Source: Glandiceps talaboti
Taxonomy: Eukaryota; Hemichordata; Enteropneusta; Spengelidae
Assembly: GCF_964340395.1 (NCBI RefSeq)
Contig: NC_135550.1
Coordinates: forward strand, 23,292,176-23,356,175
DNA length: 64,000 nt
Direction of reading: 5' to 3'
The translations under genes were made by a program, and so were the position numbers. Each line of letters begins with the position of its first letter. The first letter of the stretch is position 1. Under the pieces are notes generated by a model. It was not told where the DNA came from, searched no databases, and saw only the letters and a list, made by a program, of their open reading frames with translations. Shown piece by piece: positions 1-55,564 of the stretch.

Positions 1-41503
<41,503 letters not shown>

Positions 41504-41712
41504 TTACAGTAGTGGAACCATGGAGTTGTTACGCAGAGCAACAAAACAAAAACCATAGTTACAGTAGAAGAACCATGGAGTTGTTACGCAGAGCCACTAA
41601 ACAAAAACCGTAGTCACAGTAGTGGAACCATGGAGTTGTTACGCAGAGCCACAAAACAAAAACCATAGCAATGAAACCATGGAGTTATTCTCAGAATCAC
41701 AAAACCTAATGA

Positions 41713-42140
41713 TTGTTCATGAATTTAACTTCATATAATTTTCATGAAAATTTTCACTATCCTGGTATTGATATTGAGGATAGGATTTGTGAAATATGTT
41801 TAGAAGGTATCGAAGACGAATATCATTTTACACTCATATGTCCAGCATTATATCAAAATTTAAGATGTCTTCTACCAAATTACTATAGACGTTTTCAAAC
41901 ACGTGTTAAATTCTATAATTTGCTGAGGTCTATTTTTATTCCACAACTGTGTTGAGGAATCTTCGTAACTTTGTTTATACAGCTATGGAATTAAGACAAG
42001 AAATTTATATGGACACCTGATATTGCTTGATAAGTTTATACGTTCCTACAACATTTTACAACCCATTATACTGTTTTCTGTTTTTCATAAAATCATGTAA
42101 TTGTCATTTTGGCCAGTGGCCTAAAGACAAATAAACAACA
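41713..42140 (+). mobile_element. non-LTR retrotransposon 3' end (CR1/L2-like)
   Basis: RICEICLEGIEDEYHFTLIC is the C-x2-C...H...C knuckle that closes the reverse transcriptase of many LINEs. After a frameshift at about 41,950 the tail continues as LRNLRNFVYTAMELRQEIY. It ends in GGCCTAAAGACAAATAAAC, a typical element 3' terminus with AATAAA (42130-42135). 5'-truncated and frame-broken. Confidence 0.8.
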
Positions 42141-42159
42141 TATATGCAAAACTTTCAAG

Positions 42160-42580
42160 TAGCTCACCAAAGCTTTTGCCAGGTATCCACCATGGCTTCA
42201 TCAGTGTTGTCTGGAGTTACAGCACATGCATGACTTCAGACAGTTGTCCAAAATTCTTGGTAGTTGGAAATGTCCCCCATCACGGTTCATAACAGGTTGT
42301 AAAAGTCTAAATATGAATCTCTTCCTTAATCACTCTCCTAAACCAGACTGACGATCCAAAATTCTTACATTATCTGGGTCGAATGAATGACCTGGGTGGT
42401 CCTTGTATAGATGTCTGGAGACCTGATTATGTGCAGTTCCGCCTACGATGTTCACATATTCTGGCTCTCAGAGTCCTCTCTGTTTCACCAATATATTCTT
42501 CTCCACAGGTTTCATCCTCGCCACTTTTCAGTAATGATTGTTACTGTAATGGAATGGTTGTATTGCTTCACAGAACGTAA
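42160..42580 (-). mobile_element. second Penelope-like / GIY-YIG remnant
   Basis: The minus strand reads EEYIGETERTLRARMYEH near 42,500 and later VWFRR-IKEEIHI and an LQTTLMKPWW-like tail, in the order expected of the endonuclease end of such elements. Multiple stops. Confidence 0.55.
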
Positions 42581-42599
42581 TTGTAGGAAGTGAAGCTAT

Positions 42600-44930
42600 G
42601 GATAAATATTGTAAACTGACATATATATTAGACCAATCATTATACCCTATATATAATCAGTCATATGTTTTTACATTTCAGTGTAGTTCTATCTGAAATT
42701 TCTAGAAAAAAGAAAAGGGGTGGGGAAAAAGCTTCTATACTAGTATATCTTTAAGATTATGAATATGATAAGGAAATACTGAATTTGGCTAAAGCTACCC
42801 GGTACTACAAAACCATTTACAAACAATACATTGTTAAAAGAATTTAGTCGTAGAATTATAAAATACTACTCTCAACACACAAATAAGTAAGAGTTGCCTC
42901 AAAATACATTTCAAGGGTTTTAGCAAAGAAACAACATGAGTTTTATCGTTATAATCACTTGACTTAATATATTACAAATGTAGAACCAATGATTAATCTT
43001 TCTGGGTGACATGGTATAAGTTGTTGTCAAACATATACTTATTTGACAATTGAATGGTTGAAATTTGAGGGGTAAATTGAAGCTATAACTTGTCCTTTTG
43101 ATTAACGCATCTCCACCTGCATACTACAAGTGAATTAGATATTATTCCCCAATATTTTTCTTTGTTCAGCCAAGAAAAATATGAGTGACCTAAGGGGCCC
43201 ATGTCACTAAGAATTGCTAGATGAGTAGTAACACTAAGGCTGAATGAATGAATGAATGAATGAATGAATGAAGAAAAATTTTGGGAATAATATAATTACA
43301 CCATGGCCAGTAATATCTTTTACACATTACGGAAAGTAATGGCAATTTTGAATGTTTGACTCATATTTCGAACACAGCAGAACCAATGATGTAGACATAT
43401 GTTGTCATGACATTGAATGACCAGAGTATATATTCCATATTTTTTGTTGAACCTGGCTGGTGCATGGTATAAACTAACTTAGATTGCATGGACACAAATA
43501 TCATGCAATATTTCTATTAAGTTTGATATGAGATAGTTTTCTGCACACACGGGTCAAGTACATGTTGAGAGCATGTTATTGATTTGTACTGTTATTAATT
43601 GCAATGATACTGATATTGTTGATATTTGCACTTTTCAAAAGAGTTGACAGTAGCAAATCAACCTGGCCAGTAAAGCTTTGAAATGTGTGCATATTATGAC
43701 TTGTGATTGGAATTCAAGCATTTATATTATGTTGCATAGTGCTTCAGGATAGGCTAAGCATATTTTGAGTTATACTGCAATACAGTAGTCACATTCTGTG
43801 ATTTCTGTTGAAGAAAAAAAATCATAATTACATGTAAATGATTAGGCAACTCAATAGCTTTTAGACACATATCCACTGGATAATCTTCAATGTAGTAATT
43901 TACGTGAGGTGTAAAGTTATAACATAGTAGTCAAATTGTTCAACTTTATAAAGAATCATGCATTTGTAGATTTGTAACAATCAACACTCCTTTCCAGAAT
44001 GACTATTTGCTAGTTTACAGGTGATCACTCTTTTCAGAAGTATTTTGTTCTTCTCTATAAATGGGTTTCACTTTGTATGAATGTGTCAAAACATCCAAAA
44101 CAAGAATACATTCTTAAGTCAGTCTTTATGAGACAATTATCCAATATTTTATCACCAACAATGCAAAACTTTACAAAAATGCAAGTGATTACTAGTATAT
44201 CTGTTGCACCTTAACAGGTGCATGACTGACTAAATGTTAAAAAGAAAATTCAGTTTTGATTAATACATTCATTTCTGTGGTCAGTTCTCAGTTGTTTGGG
44301 GCAGTGATGAAACTGAAACAGTAACCAATGAACAAAATGTGTGAATATTTTTCAGAAAAGATGCAAAACAAGATGAAAACGAGGTAGACATATAGGTTGC
44401 TGACAAACCTGCCAAAATATTTTAGTGACAGAGGCATACACTTATTCTTCAATTCATACTCAAATCACCAAACAAGAGCACAATTGTGCAAAATTATGAA
44501 CTGTGCCATCAAATGTATCAATGTATGTGTTGTGTTGTGATGTAAAATATTGCAAATTTTGTATATCATTTGACCAAGCATGATTCAAGCAAGTGTTGTT
44601 TAAATCAATTGATTGTAATTGAAAGTGGAGGTTTGTAAAACAAATAAATTGCTATTTGAAATGGTCAAGTTGTCACTTGTACATGTGTATGTTCTGTACC
44701 ATACTTAGTGTTACTTTGTGATAACCTTCTCCATGCAGATTTGATTATGACACACAGGTCAAGGTCCTGAAAATGTATTTTGTGTGTGTGTGTGTGTGTT
44801 ACTGTCTGTATGGAATTGGTTTTCTTGTCAAAGAGTTGCTTATATTCCACCTGATGGAAAAAGCAAGCTATAGCAAACTAAGACAGACACAAACTAATAC
44901 TATTGTTGTTGCATGTGATAGGTTTTAAGT
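42600..44930. other. no gene seen; small repeats only
   Basis: AT-rich. Contains a TGAA microsatellite (about 43,238-43,270) inside a 155-bp stretch with 24-bp inverted ends (ATTATTCCCCAATATTTTTC at 43,141 and its complement near 43,290). Part of this recurs near 50,090-50,150. Could include ZFYVE26 3' UTR. Confidence 0.5.
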
Positions 44931-44932
44931 AG

Positions 44933-45145
44933 TACCTTGGTTACTTTGATGTGGATATCATCACCCTATACTCAAGACAGTATAAACACTGGAAGTCCAG
45001 TAAACCTAACCAGTACGTTAGTGTAGGGTCTATGGTTAGACATGAGGTTGAATGTGCTGCCACTAGAGGAAAACTTGTTATCAGAGACACCCACCCTACT
45101 CCGAGAGTAACTATTATATCAACATCCATTGATAGCTTATATTAA
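44933..45145 (+). other. unassigned exon-like open stretch
   Basis: Open from a possible acceptor (TTAAGTAG) to TAA: YLGYFDVDIITLYSRQYKHW ... SVGSMVRHEVECAATRGKLV. Its composition looks protein-like but I recognise no family and see no partner exon. Could be a terminal exon or transposon fossil. Confidence 0.25.
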
Positions 45146-45492
45146 CATGTTGCAATAGTAATTTTAGTTCGGGTCTGTCTGTCTTGTCGATAGATGATTT
45201 GCCACTGTCATAACCCTTTTATAATGTTGACACTCTACTTTCAGAGCTTAATTACATCGTTATTAAATATGAATCCCTTTGGGTAAAGTGCTACATCCAG
45301 TTAATTCCTACCAGTTCCTATACAGCCCCATGTATGCTTAAAAAACTTTGACTTTCAGGAGCAAATCTGAAACTTTCACAGTAAATTCATGTTAAACTTT
45401 TATTAGGTTTTATACAAAGTGCAAATAAAAATAAATCATTGAGTAAATAATTTTACAGACAATAGGACTACCAAGATTCAAAAGTGAGGGGA

Positions 45493-45840
45493 TACAGTCT
45501 GTATATGGCGTTTCATTGGGGCCTTTATTATGTACATCTTATTTGACTCGCCTCGACAACTTATTTGGCAACTCGACATCTTATTTGACTCGCCTCGACA
45601 ACTTATTTGGCCACTCGACATCTTATTTGACTCGCCTCGACAACTTATTTGGCAACTCGACATCTTATTTGATTCGTCTCGACAACTTATTTGGCAACTC
45701 GACATCTTATTTGATTCGTCTCAACAACTTCTTTGGCTCCTCGATAACTTATTTGCCTCGACAACTTCTTTGGCTCCTCGACAACTTATTTGACTCGCCT
45801 CGACAACTTCTTTGGCTCCTCGATAACTTATTTAGTCAAC
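45493..45840 (+). repeat. left arm of a large inverted repeat, 42-bp array
   Basis: Begins with ATGGCGTTTCATTGGGGCC and a TTATTATGTACATC block, then about seven units of a 42-bp repeat made of two related 21-mers (CTCGCCTCGACAACTTATTTG / CAACTCGACATCTTATTTG). All three frames are open across it (LDNLFGNS and similar), which is a repeat artefact. Confidence 0.92.
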
Positions 45841-46010
45841 ATGTATGACGTTCTCTTGTAGGCGATATTTTAGCATCCCTAGCTCCCCTTCAGTAAATAT
45901 GTGCTCTCTTGCGCAAACGTCACTTCGCGTCATACAAAATCTGCTGTTACGTCAAAGAGCGTCATCAAAGTTTTGTGTAGTTTTTTGGAAGAGTGACTGG
46001 TGGGTCCTCA

Positions 46011-46215
46011 CAATGTTGACCCGGAAACGCGGAAGTAAATGTTATATAACCAAAGTATACGTTCTAAATATGTTGGAGAAAGAGATCAAACAGAGCTGTC
46101 CGAGAGGAGAGAGGACTTAATGATGGCTTACCGCTTTATCTCGAGAAGGAAACAACAGAGTATCGGATACGTCACGCGTGTCTAGTCTGTGGAGATTACA
46201 TGTACTTTGTCACAG
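46011..46215 (+). other. possible first exon and promoter-proximal CpG region
   Basis: A CpG-containing stretch (45,860-46,215) just inside the left arm. One frame reads LPLYLEKETTEYRIRHACLV and on to a donor ACAG/GTAGAG at 46,216, but lacks an upstream ATG in frame. Another frame has ATG at 46,014 and ends at TAA 46,120. I cannot decide whether this is a real exon. Confidence 0.25.
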
Positions 46216-46489
46216 GTAGAGAAATTTAAACTTTATCTAAATATTCAATACGCTATTTATTATTTAATTATTTGTTGTGATCCCGTCCATTATTACTGTC
46301 TGACGATCGTTCTGTGTACGTTCACGGTGACACAGCACAGTCAGTGTCACTTGTGAGCTAATAGTTCTATTCAGGCATCGTCATATTCAAAATATACCGT
46401 CAGCATTGATAATAGTTTTGAATATCGTAAATACCAAATTACACCATTACTTATGACCCATCACCATTCTTGAATAGGATTAAGGGGTC

Positions 46490-48136
<1,647 letters not shown>

Positions 48137-48837
48137 GCTCACAAGTGACTTTAAACTGTAATCATTAGCACATTCCTGATGTTGACTAAATTGTGTGTTT
48201 TGTTTAACTGTTAGTTGTCAGCCCCAACAATTTTGGTTGAATAGTCTGCACATACTTTAGTGTAGTTACATGAGTATTATACTGAGGCTCAGTACAGAGT
48301 GCAATAGTGGCAAATGTTTGAGTGATAAATAACACAAATTATTATGATAAATGTCATCAGTGACTGAAAGTGAAATAGTGTTTGGAAGTTTTTATTTTTT
48401 CGAACCAACAATTTTGTCTTGACCCTTTTGAACTTTTAAGGTCATGTCCCCAGATAACCAGCTGTGAAAATGTAACGAGATTAATACATGCGATACTGAG
48501 CTGCCAAGTGAATCTGTTTACAGGGACATGATGATGATGAGTGATAAATGCCAATGTTGTTATTTTGAGTTGTTATTTCCCTTTCCATTTTGTAGAGTGT
48601 AAAGTTGTAGTAGTGTTTATTTTCATTTTTCAATTCCAAAATGTTTTACATTCATTGCAGGTAATGCAAGCAATAATATCCAAACTGAAAGTTGTCAAAT
48701 TGAGAAACATGTAATTCTACTTATGTTTTTTTTTAGCCGGGGGGGGATGTAAAAAGTGACCCTCCCTCAATTTTCTTTCTCCAACAAATGACCATGCCCT
48801 GTAAAAAGATTTTAATGAAAAACATTTTTAACTGCCT

Positions 48838-48910
48838 CTCTGTGGCATAGTTGTTAGAGCTCAAGATTAGTCGTCAGGAGGTCCTGGGTTCAATCCCACT
48901 AGAAACAGAT
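48838..48910 (+). mobile_element. tRNA-derived SINE head
   Basis: TGGCATAGTTGTTAGAGC resembles an A box and GGTTCAATCCC a B box at tRNA-like spacing. The acceptor and T stems do not pair, so not a functional tRNA. The SINE body may extend to about 49,190. Confidence 0.6.
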
Positions 48911-49381
48911 AATTTTTCTGTAGTAAGATCCCACCACATTGATAATTTTTAAAGGCATCACAGTTTGTGTTTGTATCAAAGCCTGTGTTTTGATCTATTG
49001 GCTGAGCTGAAGGCCGGAACTACCAAAGCCTAGATGGAGTGCACAACTGACAACCCCAGGGCTGATTGGTCAACATCTCAACTCCACCACATTATTACCA
49101 ATATCTTGTAATGTTGTTCCCCCATTACTACTGTGAGACCCACTCTGCTCCTCACACCAATTTCCATTTTCTAAACTATGGCCCTCCCTGAGGACCCATT
49201 TGGAAAAAGTACCCCCCCCCCCCCACACACACACACCTTATTATTTCTTAGGGCTCTATTACATAGCTATTCTGTCACCAATTTCAACTATTGGTTCCTA
49301 TGTTGAGTGTTTTTTTCATGTTCATTTTGAGATTAAAAATGATGACTCAACATTGTTCTGTTTGATGTTTTATGTTGACAG

Positions 49382-49753
49382 GTCAGCCTTCAAAGTTGTA
49401 TTACTCGACAAATCCAGTTCCTTCTCTACACATGAGACATACAGTGTCACAATCCCCATCCACAGGCAGAATGGAAAGATATGAACAAACCATGCAGAGG
49501 TCAGAAAAAAAACTCAGTGGACATCAGAGAGGTTCCCTTCTACATATTTTCCAGCAATAAAATTAAACCAGTAGCGAGTTTAATAGACACCGAGACTTTA
49601 AAAGAGGGACATCGCACCATTTCAACACAGACAGTGCAGTGGTACAGATATTTCTCATGCAGAGATAATGAGACTTTATATATAGAGATTAATAATTTGA
49701 GAAATGCACCGAGACGGACTCAACAGAATTTACTGTTTTTACTAAACCATTGA
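49382..49753 (+). other. exon-like region with conflicting open frames
   Basis: Follows a good acceptor (GTTGACAG). Frame 1 reads GQPSKLYYSTNPVPSLHMRH to TAA at about 49,559; another reads SAFKVVLLDKSSSFSTHETY to TGA at 49,484; the third runs from 49,481 (VDIREVPFYIFSSNKIKPVA...) to TGA at 49,753. An A8 run (49,505-49,512) lies at the overlap. It may be a coding exon carrying a frameshift, or chance. No family recognised. Confidence 0.25.
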
Positions 49754-50648
49754 TGCTAATAATGAAAAGGTGAAGTTTTATACCGGACTTAAATTTCACG
49801 ACAATAATGACTGTATTATATTCAGTCTGGTTGAAAGGTACATGTACAGTATTTACTAAATTTCAATAAGTATTGTTGGCAATGACAAAACTTGGCTTGA
49901 ATTTTTGATTAGCTTAAAGCATAATTAGAATCGTTTGTGGCAAAGTATCCTGTTTCATCCTACTGCACTTCAGTTTTGTATCCTTTCATGGATGCTTCTT
50001 CAGGCTGACTGATGACACTCGTGCCCTTATAGAGGTTGTTTTCATTACTTGTGTAGTGACTCCTACTCACTCACTTGTATTCTCTTTGGCTGAATGAAGA
50101 ATTAAAAAAATCTTTGGGAATTTATAAGTAATGGCCACCTATGCCTGAGTCCACTGTATTTTGAGACCCACATTTAGTAATTAGAGTCAACTAAGGGTAG
50201 CAATATTTGAATAAAATTGGGCATACCTATTAATTTGTGTTGTTTTGAAATATATACAAGGCCAAAGTACTAAACACCTATCACATCAGTATGTAGACAT
50301 AGTAGCTAAGATGAAATGTAAGTCACCAGGCGTTCATCTTATAAATAAATATTTCTAGTTAATCACAGTTGTAGTTGTTGTTCTAAATAACCCCTCATTA
50401 TCTCCTTTTAACTTCCTATTTTCACTTGTGGCCCATTGTCTTAACTTACATGTACACACAGTTATACATATGAGCATGTGTCCATAGGTGGATGCATGGT
50501 TAGTATACTCCTTTTTTACGGATTTCTCTACAAAATCATTGTTTCAACCACTATATTTCCATCATTGGTCTCACTCTTAGATAATATAGTACTGCCTATG
50601 TTTCACATTTTACTGGCTACATTTAAAATTAGCTACATCCCTATGTAC

Positions 50649-50770
50649 ATCCATCCATCCATCCATTCACCCACCCACCCACCCATACATTACATTACAT
50701 TACATTACATTACATTTCATTACAGTACATTACATTACATTACATTACATTACATTACATTACATTACAT
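50649..50770 (+). repeat. CATC then TACAT microsatellites
   Basis: Short ATCC and CACC runs followed by about 84 bp of TACAT pentanucleotides. Confidence 0.93.
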
Positions 50771-50911
50771 AATGTATAGAAACATGAAATAAATCAAATT
50801 GAAAATTATATTTTAATATAAAAAACTTGCATACCCAACAAGGTAAGTATTACATCAGAATATTACATGATCATTCACAGTCAACAACAGTAACACATGT
50901 CAAATTCTCAG

Positions 50912-51094
50912 GATATAAAGCTGCAGGGCAGCAACTCAATATTCCATTCAGATGTAATGAAGGAGTTTACACAAGACTGGATCTTTCAGTCTACAGATCC
51001 TCAAGTAAAGTACTGTAACAACAGTGTAGAATGTGCTGCTCACACTAATATACTGAGGATAAATCATATGAATTCAAATTGTCCACCATCTTGA
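50912..51094 (+). other. unassigned exon-like open stretch
   Basis: After acceptor TTCTCAG, phase 0 reads DIKLQGSNSIFHSDVMKEFT and on to TGA at 51,094; a second frame (KFSGYKAAGQQLNIPFRCNE) is also open to 51,018. No recognised domain. Confidence 0.22.
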
Positions 51095-51303
51095 TTTCCA
51101 TAGGTTCTTCTTATAGAATTCTTTGAATACAGCAGATTACCACTACCTTGAACATGCTAGACTGTTTATAGCATGGAAACGGTATGATTGCACTAAAGAA
51201 AAGCATACACACATATCTGCTTTATAGTGATGTGACTAAAATACACAGGAAAAGACTCTTCAATTCTTCAGTCAAGCTATTTTTGTCTATAATCATACAC
51301 ACT

Positions 51304-51620
51304 ACCTTAAAGTGGCCATACATGGATGAGGATTTATTTTGAATTGTTAATTTATGAAACAATGTTATCATGGCTTCCTTCAATGTGAAATAATACTGAC
51401 CAAGTCTATGTAAGTCATTACATTGTAAAAAGCTAAAATAATGTGTAAAAAGTTTGATATTGTACATACAATAACAAACATGTTATACATTTATTAATCT
51501 TTCAGAATTTGAGTTACAAACAAAGGACTTAACATATGTTGTTTCACATTGTTTTATAAATTTAAAATCCAAAATAAATAGCTAATCCTCATATCCATAT
51601 GGCCATTTTAATCCAGTTCA
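51304..51620. repeat. interspersed repeat, also present at 60,808-60,985
   Basis: The minus strand here (TTTAGCTTTTTACAATGTA, GACTTGGTC, AAGCCATGATAACATTG, CATCCATGTATGGCCACTTT) matches the plus strand at 60,815-60,970 almost block for block. A second, more diverged unit follows in plus orientation at about 51,440-51,620. Confidence 0.7.
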
Positions 51621-52180
51621 GTGACTGACATGGGTAGAGTTTCAATGATTATCAATGACTGACTATAATATATACTTTTTACATAATGGATACAGCAACC
51701 GTCTTACACCGATTTTCATTGATTAACTAACACATACTCTTTTAACTGGATTCATAGACTGGGATTCAGAGACTGACATACACTAAGTTTCAATGATTGT
51801 TCAGTGACTGTCTGACTTGCACAGAGTCACTAATAAAGTAACCAGTAGGCATTGTCCCAGTCTAGTCTACAAATGTAGCTGTTTTTGATTTTCACAGATG
51901 CCTCAATTCAAGCTAAAATAATAATGCAGCTAAATTGTTACACACAAAAAACAACTTCTTACAAATAATCACCACACAAAAATATGCAAAACACAATTCA
52001 CAGACATGTCTGGTTTTGCATAAAAATGGGGTGCTTTAATAACCAGCAAGATCAGAACTAAATGTATTAAATTGATTAAACAAAGCACTCCACCTTTCTA
52101 TTACAGTGAAAAATGGCAGAAAGGTACTGAAAACGGTGAGCTAGAAAATGATAAAACTTTGGAATTGCAAAACTTGAAAA

Positions 52181-52345
52181 TTGTCTGTACACTGAGTAAC
52201 TGCAACCCTGGTGAGATTGTCTGTAGACTGAGCATGTGTAACCATGGCATGATAAGATTGCCTGTGGACTGAGTAACTGTGACCATGGCAATAAAATATT
52301 GTCTGTACCCTGATTAACTGCAACTGTGGTTGCAGTTAATCAATT
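52181..52345 (+). repeat. 36-41-bp tandem repeat ending in a perfect hairpin
   Basis: Four units starting TTG(T/C)CTGT at 52,181, 52,217, 52,258 and 52,299. The last runs into a hairpin with 13-bp perfect arms (GATTAACTGCAAC, 52,312-52,324 and 52,329-52,341) and a 4-base loop. Confidence 0.85.
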
Positions 52346-52458
52346 ATTATTGCAGTTAATTAATTTTGGTTCATCTAAGGCTTGTTTAACACCATGAGCA
52401 CAGCATTCACCAAGACCAGCCATGTAATCAGTGAGCTGCTACTATCTTTCCACCAATC

Positions 52459-53168
52459 TCAACAATCACTCATGGATTCAGTGGTTTCTTTATCAAGTGC
52501 TGACAATACAGGACCTAAAATAAATAGATATTTTGTTAGCAGGTTACTACAATACTGATTAGATATTTTATGCCTATATCAAAATAAGCTATGGTAAAAT
52601 ATTGTTTCTATTCATCTATGGCATGTTTATTTCTGTTTCACATGAAAACACTTGGCACAGTGAATCTCAGTTTGTTTTACTCAATAATTTCTAGGACGAG
52701 AATCTCAAAATCAATTAAGATTAGGGACAATTGATTTATCCTCAATATTATCATGCAATACAAAAACATTACAATTAATCAGCATAGATTAGAGATGATT
52801 AATTATAAAGACTTCTGTTTATATTGTGCATGGAGTGCAAAGCATATTCAAACACTAGACTACACACATGTATTCTATATTTGTTTCTTATAAAAGTGAT
52901 GTGATCATTATGGGATGTATGAATGTGTGTTGAATCAGTGCCAGCTGTTTGTGTATACATATGACATGTATCTTATCAACATGGTTTTTTTTTTTTAAAT
53001 GATAAACAACAGTGTGATACAACAACTAAGTGAGTTCGTTAAATGTGTGCTACATAGCAATGATGCTTCTTTCAACTTCAAAACTGCTGGCACAATGTAA
53101 TACTTGATTGGGATGTGGGAAGGCGGAGGGTGGTCCTTCAAAAATAGTGTCAGCACCTTCGTTGACAT
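52459..53168 (-). CDS. small spliced gene, predicted 56-aa protein
   Basis: Coding exons 53168-53054 (115 nt) and 52514-52459 (56 nt), stop TGA. Starts MSTKVLTLFLKDHPPPSHIP, ends SALDKETTESMSDC. Splice signals: donor CTAT/GTAGCA, acceptor TATTTTAG; the split Cys codon joins in frame. Upstream, a noncoding exon ends at 53282 with donor ACAG/GTAAGA and joins an acceptor (ATATGTAG) before 53180, 12 nt ahead of the ATG. No signal peptide or membrane segment. I do not recognise the family. It lies inside the right end of the inverted-repeat-bounded segment with its putative promoter next to the repeat arm. Exon structure is inferred only from splice signals and phase. Confidence 0.45.
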
Positions 53169-53306
53169 TGTGAAGTGACGCTACATATATGAGGAATAGT
53201 ATATAAATTCTATAGTTTATGTAAATATAACCACTGCACTTCAAATTAGTTTTCAATTGAAAACATAGGCGAAAATCTTACCTGTGGCAGTGCCTCGCTA
53301 CAATTA

Positions 53307-53351
53307 CTAGTAGTAGTAGTAGTAGTCGTCGTCGTACGAGTCGTAGTTCAT
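53307..53351 (-). promoter_or_regulatory. uORF in the 5' UTR exon of the 56-aa gene
   Basis: ATG at 53351 reads MNYDSYDDDYYYYY then TAG. It is generated by a TCG/TAG trinucleotide tract, so tract length would alter the peptide. If the exon is transcribed the uORF would be the first ATG met by ribosomes. Confidence 0.35.
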
Positions 53352-53771
53352 TGTGGACATACGAACGTAAACACTTCTTTCAAGTTTCACCCATCCTGAC
53401 ACAAATTGATTGAATGCCTCTAGGATATTCCACAGATCGATATCTGATTATTGATATAAATATGGATAATGACGATGTGTCTTGTATTGTGAGATTTGTG
53501 ATACTCTCGAGCAGCAACGTATGGTTTCTGAGTGGTATGCATACCGTCTGATGTATTTCCGGGTCATGATACAACGGTACCTCTAGCCTACTGAAAAGTA
53601 TTCGAAGAATAATACATGTCACATTTGACTCGACTCCTTTTTCTGATGCTCGATAACTTATTTGGCATGGTAAACATCTCCAGTGACTTGGGGTGTTCAA
53701 ATTAGGTCTACCAGCAGAACGTGCGATAGAGTACTTGAATGAGATGTACACATGGCGAATATGCAGATGAC

Positions 53772-54072
53772 GACTCAAATAAGTTGTCGAGGCGAGTCAA
53801 ATAAGTTATCGAGGAGCCAAATAAGTTGTTGAGGCAAATAAGGTATCGAGGAGCCGAATAAATTGTTGAGGCGAGTCAAATAAGTTATCGAGACGAATCA
53901 AATAAGATGTCGAGTTGCCAAATAAGTTGTCGAGACGAATCAAATAAGATGTCGAGTTGCCAAATAAGTTGTCGAGACGAATCAAATAAGATGTCGAGTT
54001 GCCAAATAAGTTGTCGAGGCGAGTCAAATAAGATGTACATAATAAAGGCCCCAATGAAACGCCATAGTCTGT
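53772..54072 (-). repeat. right arm of the large inverted repeat, 42-bp array
   Basis: Reverse complement of the left arm, including the unique outer ATGGCGTTTCATTGGGGCC block at 54,035-54,054. A short extra piece in the opposite orientation sits at 53,624-53,665. Together the arms bracket 7.9 kb. Confidence 0.92.
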
Positions 54073-54104
54073 AACTTGGTCTTTGGAAGTTGATCCTTTT
54101 GTTT

Positions 54105-54140
54105 CACCATAGACCCTCCATGTGGAGTGTCTATGGTTTC
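54105..54140. repeat. hairpin with CCATAGAC arms
   Basis: ACCATAGAC... CTCCATGTGGAG ...GTCTATGGT forms a near-perfect stem just outside the right inverted-repeat arm; likely the tip of a short transposon. Confidence 0.6.
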
Positions 54141-54709
54141 ACATAGAAATATAATTATATGTTATATAATCTAGTGTAACATCTGAGTCATGTCTAGAAA
54201 CTGAGCTGAATGCCTCCCATAGGAGCACCAGAATAAAGTCATTTGATACCTATACCTACACAAACAGGAAATTGCCAGTGCATTGACTGCAGACAGCCCC
54301 CTCTCTTGATAGAACAAGGAATTATCTCACAATTTTCATGACACTGTGTTGTCGGCCTTCTAGGAAAGGATGTTCACGATTTTCCTAGTTCACACACCAA
54401 AACAAAAATAAAAATAAAAATAATGACAGTGCATGAAAAGTCGTTTTTAATAAACTGACCAAAATTTTGTCTTACAAGTGACACTACCTTTTTGCCTTGA
54501 TTTTCCCTTGAAGTGCTCCACCGTAACTTCGTCAGTGTTTTCTGAAGTCCAGTGATTTTAAGTAGTAATGCAAACAATTGTTATGTGACTGTAAACAAAT
54601 GGTATGAATGATTTGAAGGGTTCGTAATTTCGTCTGAAGGCAACTACTGTACATGAAACATGTGAAAGTACGAAAGGTATTGTATGGACAGGGTATCGGA
54701 GAATATAAA

Positions 54710-54855
54710 CAAAAGAACATCGTCGAATATGTCGTACTTGAGTTAACTGCGCATGTGCCATAACAAATCTGAATGAGCGGATCGCGGAAGTCGAAGAACC
54801 TAAAACGCGCAGTCTGGATCGTGTGTATTTCGTGGACATTTGCTCTGCTTACCTG
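54710..54855 (+). promoter_or_regulatory. TTC9: CpG-rich putative promoter and noncoding first exon of TTC9
   Basis: CpG density rises sharply (GTCGAA, GCGGATCGCGGAAG, AACGCGCAG) and a donor CTG/GTAGGT sits at 54,856. A matching acceptor (TTTCTCAACAG) lies at 55,511, 53 bp before the TTC9 ATG. Inference only. Confidence 0.4.
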
Positions 54856-55564
54856 GTAGGTTATGCACCACATGTGATGAGAACATATCCAATATAGCTC
54901 ACAATCTCGTATGTGGAAGTGAGAAGTGAATTATATAGTTCGGAGTAGAACATCTGCAGCTGCACAGCCAGTTTGAAGGGCATGCTGCGCTGCACTATGA
55001 GAAAAGCTATTGAACGTTCACTTCAAGGTCATAGATAGAGTAGCGATGCGCTAGACCAGACGTGTAACCGTTATGTTCACTTTGTCCGTTGTAGTGTAGT
55101 ACATACATGTAATGCTTTGCTGAAAGTATGCAGTAGTATACGTGGTTATGACTGAATTAATTTTCGTAGGTACAAATGCTCACAGCATGAAATTTTACCT
55201 AAAATGATAATGAGAATAAAAACATTGACAGCAAGGTTCTGTTGAGTCAATCGTTATGAATTATAGTTTATTGAAAGTATTTTTGTTACTTTTACATATA
55301 ACTACAAACAAATATCGTTGATGACACAGGGGCTTGTAAGATAGTAAATACATTTCCATGAAATAAATCACACAGCTCACATTGCAGCTCATTTATAATT
55401 TATGTTTATGATTTACCAGAAATTGAACTTGCAGACTTGTCTTGTACAGCCTAATTGGTCTTCAAAGCCCATGCTTTGTCTGATATAAAACGGTGCCATA
55501 TTTCTCAACAGATGCCCAGATAAATTTCATTTAGTGAGAACTTGAAAGTGTCCTACCAGTGAAT

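Noticed and set aside
45516-45848. Repeat proteins reading LDNLFGNSTSYLTR and LFDSPRQLIWQ
   Set aside because: The 42-bp DNA repeat is open in multiple frames and occurs in both inverted arms; it is a repeat artefact.
48838-48910. tRNA gene
   Set aside because: A and B boxes are present but the acceptor and T stems do not pair and no clean anticodon arm can be drawn; SINE head instead.
53050-53256. 68-codon minus-strand frame ending ERSIIAM
   Set aside because: Same DNA as the 56-aa gene exon in another frame; only the MSTKVL frame joins the next exon in phase.
53380-53778. 132-codon minus-strand frame upstream of the 56-aa gene
   Set aside because: Composition is random-like, spans the edge of the repeat arm and has no domain; probably promoter sequence.
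54532-54873. Minus-strand frames of 93 and 113 codons before TTC9
   Set aside because: Overlap the CpG-rich putative promoter in two frames without any recognisable motif.
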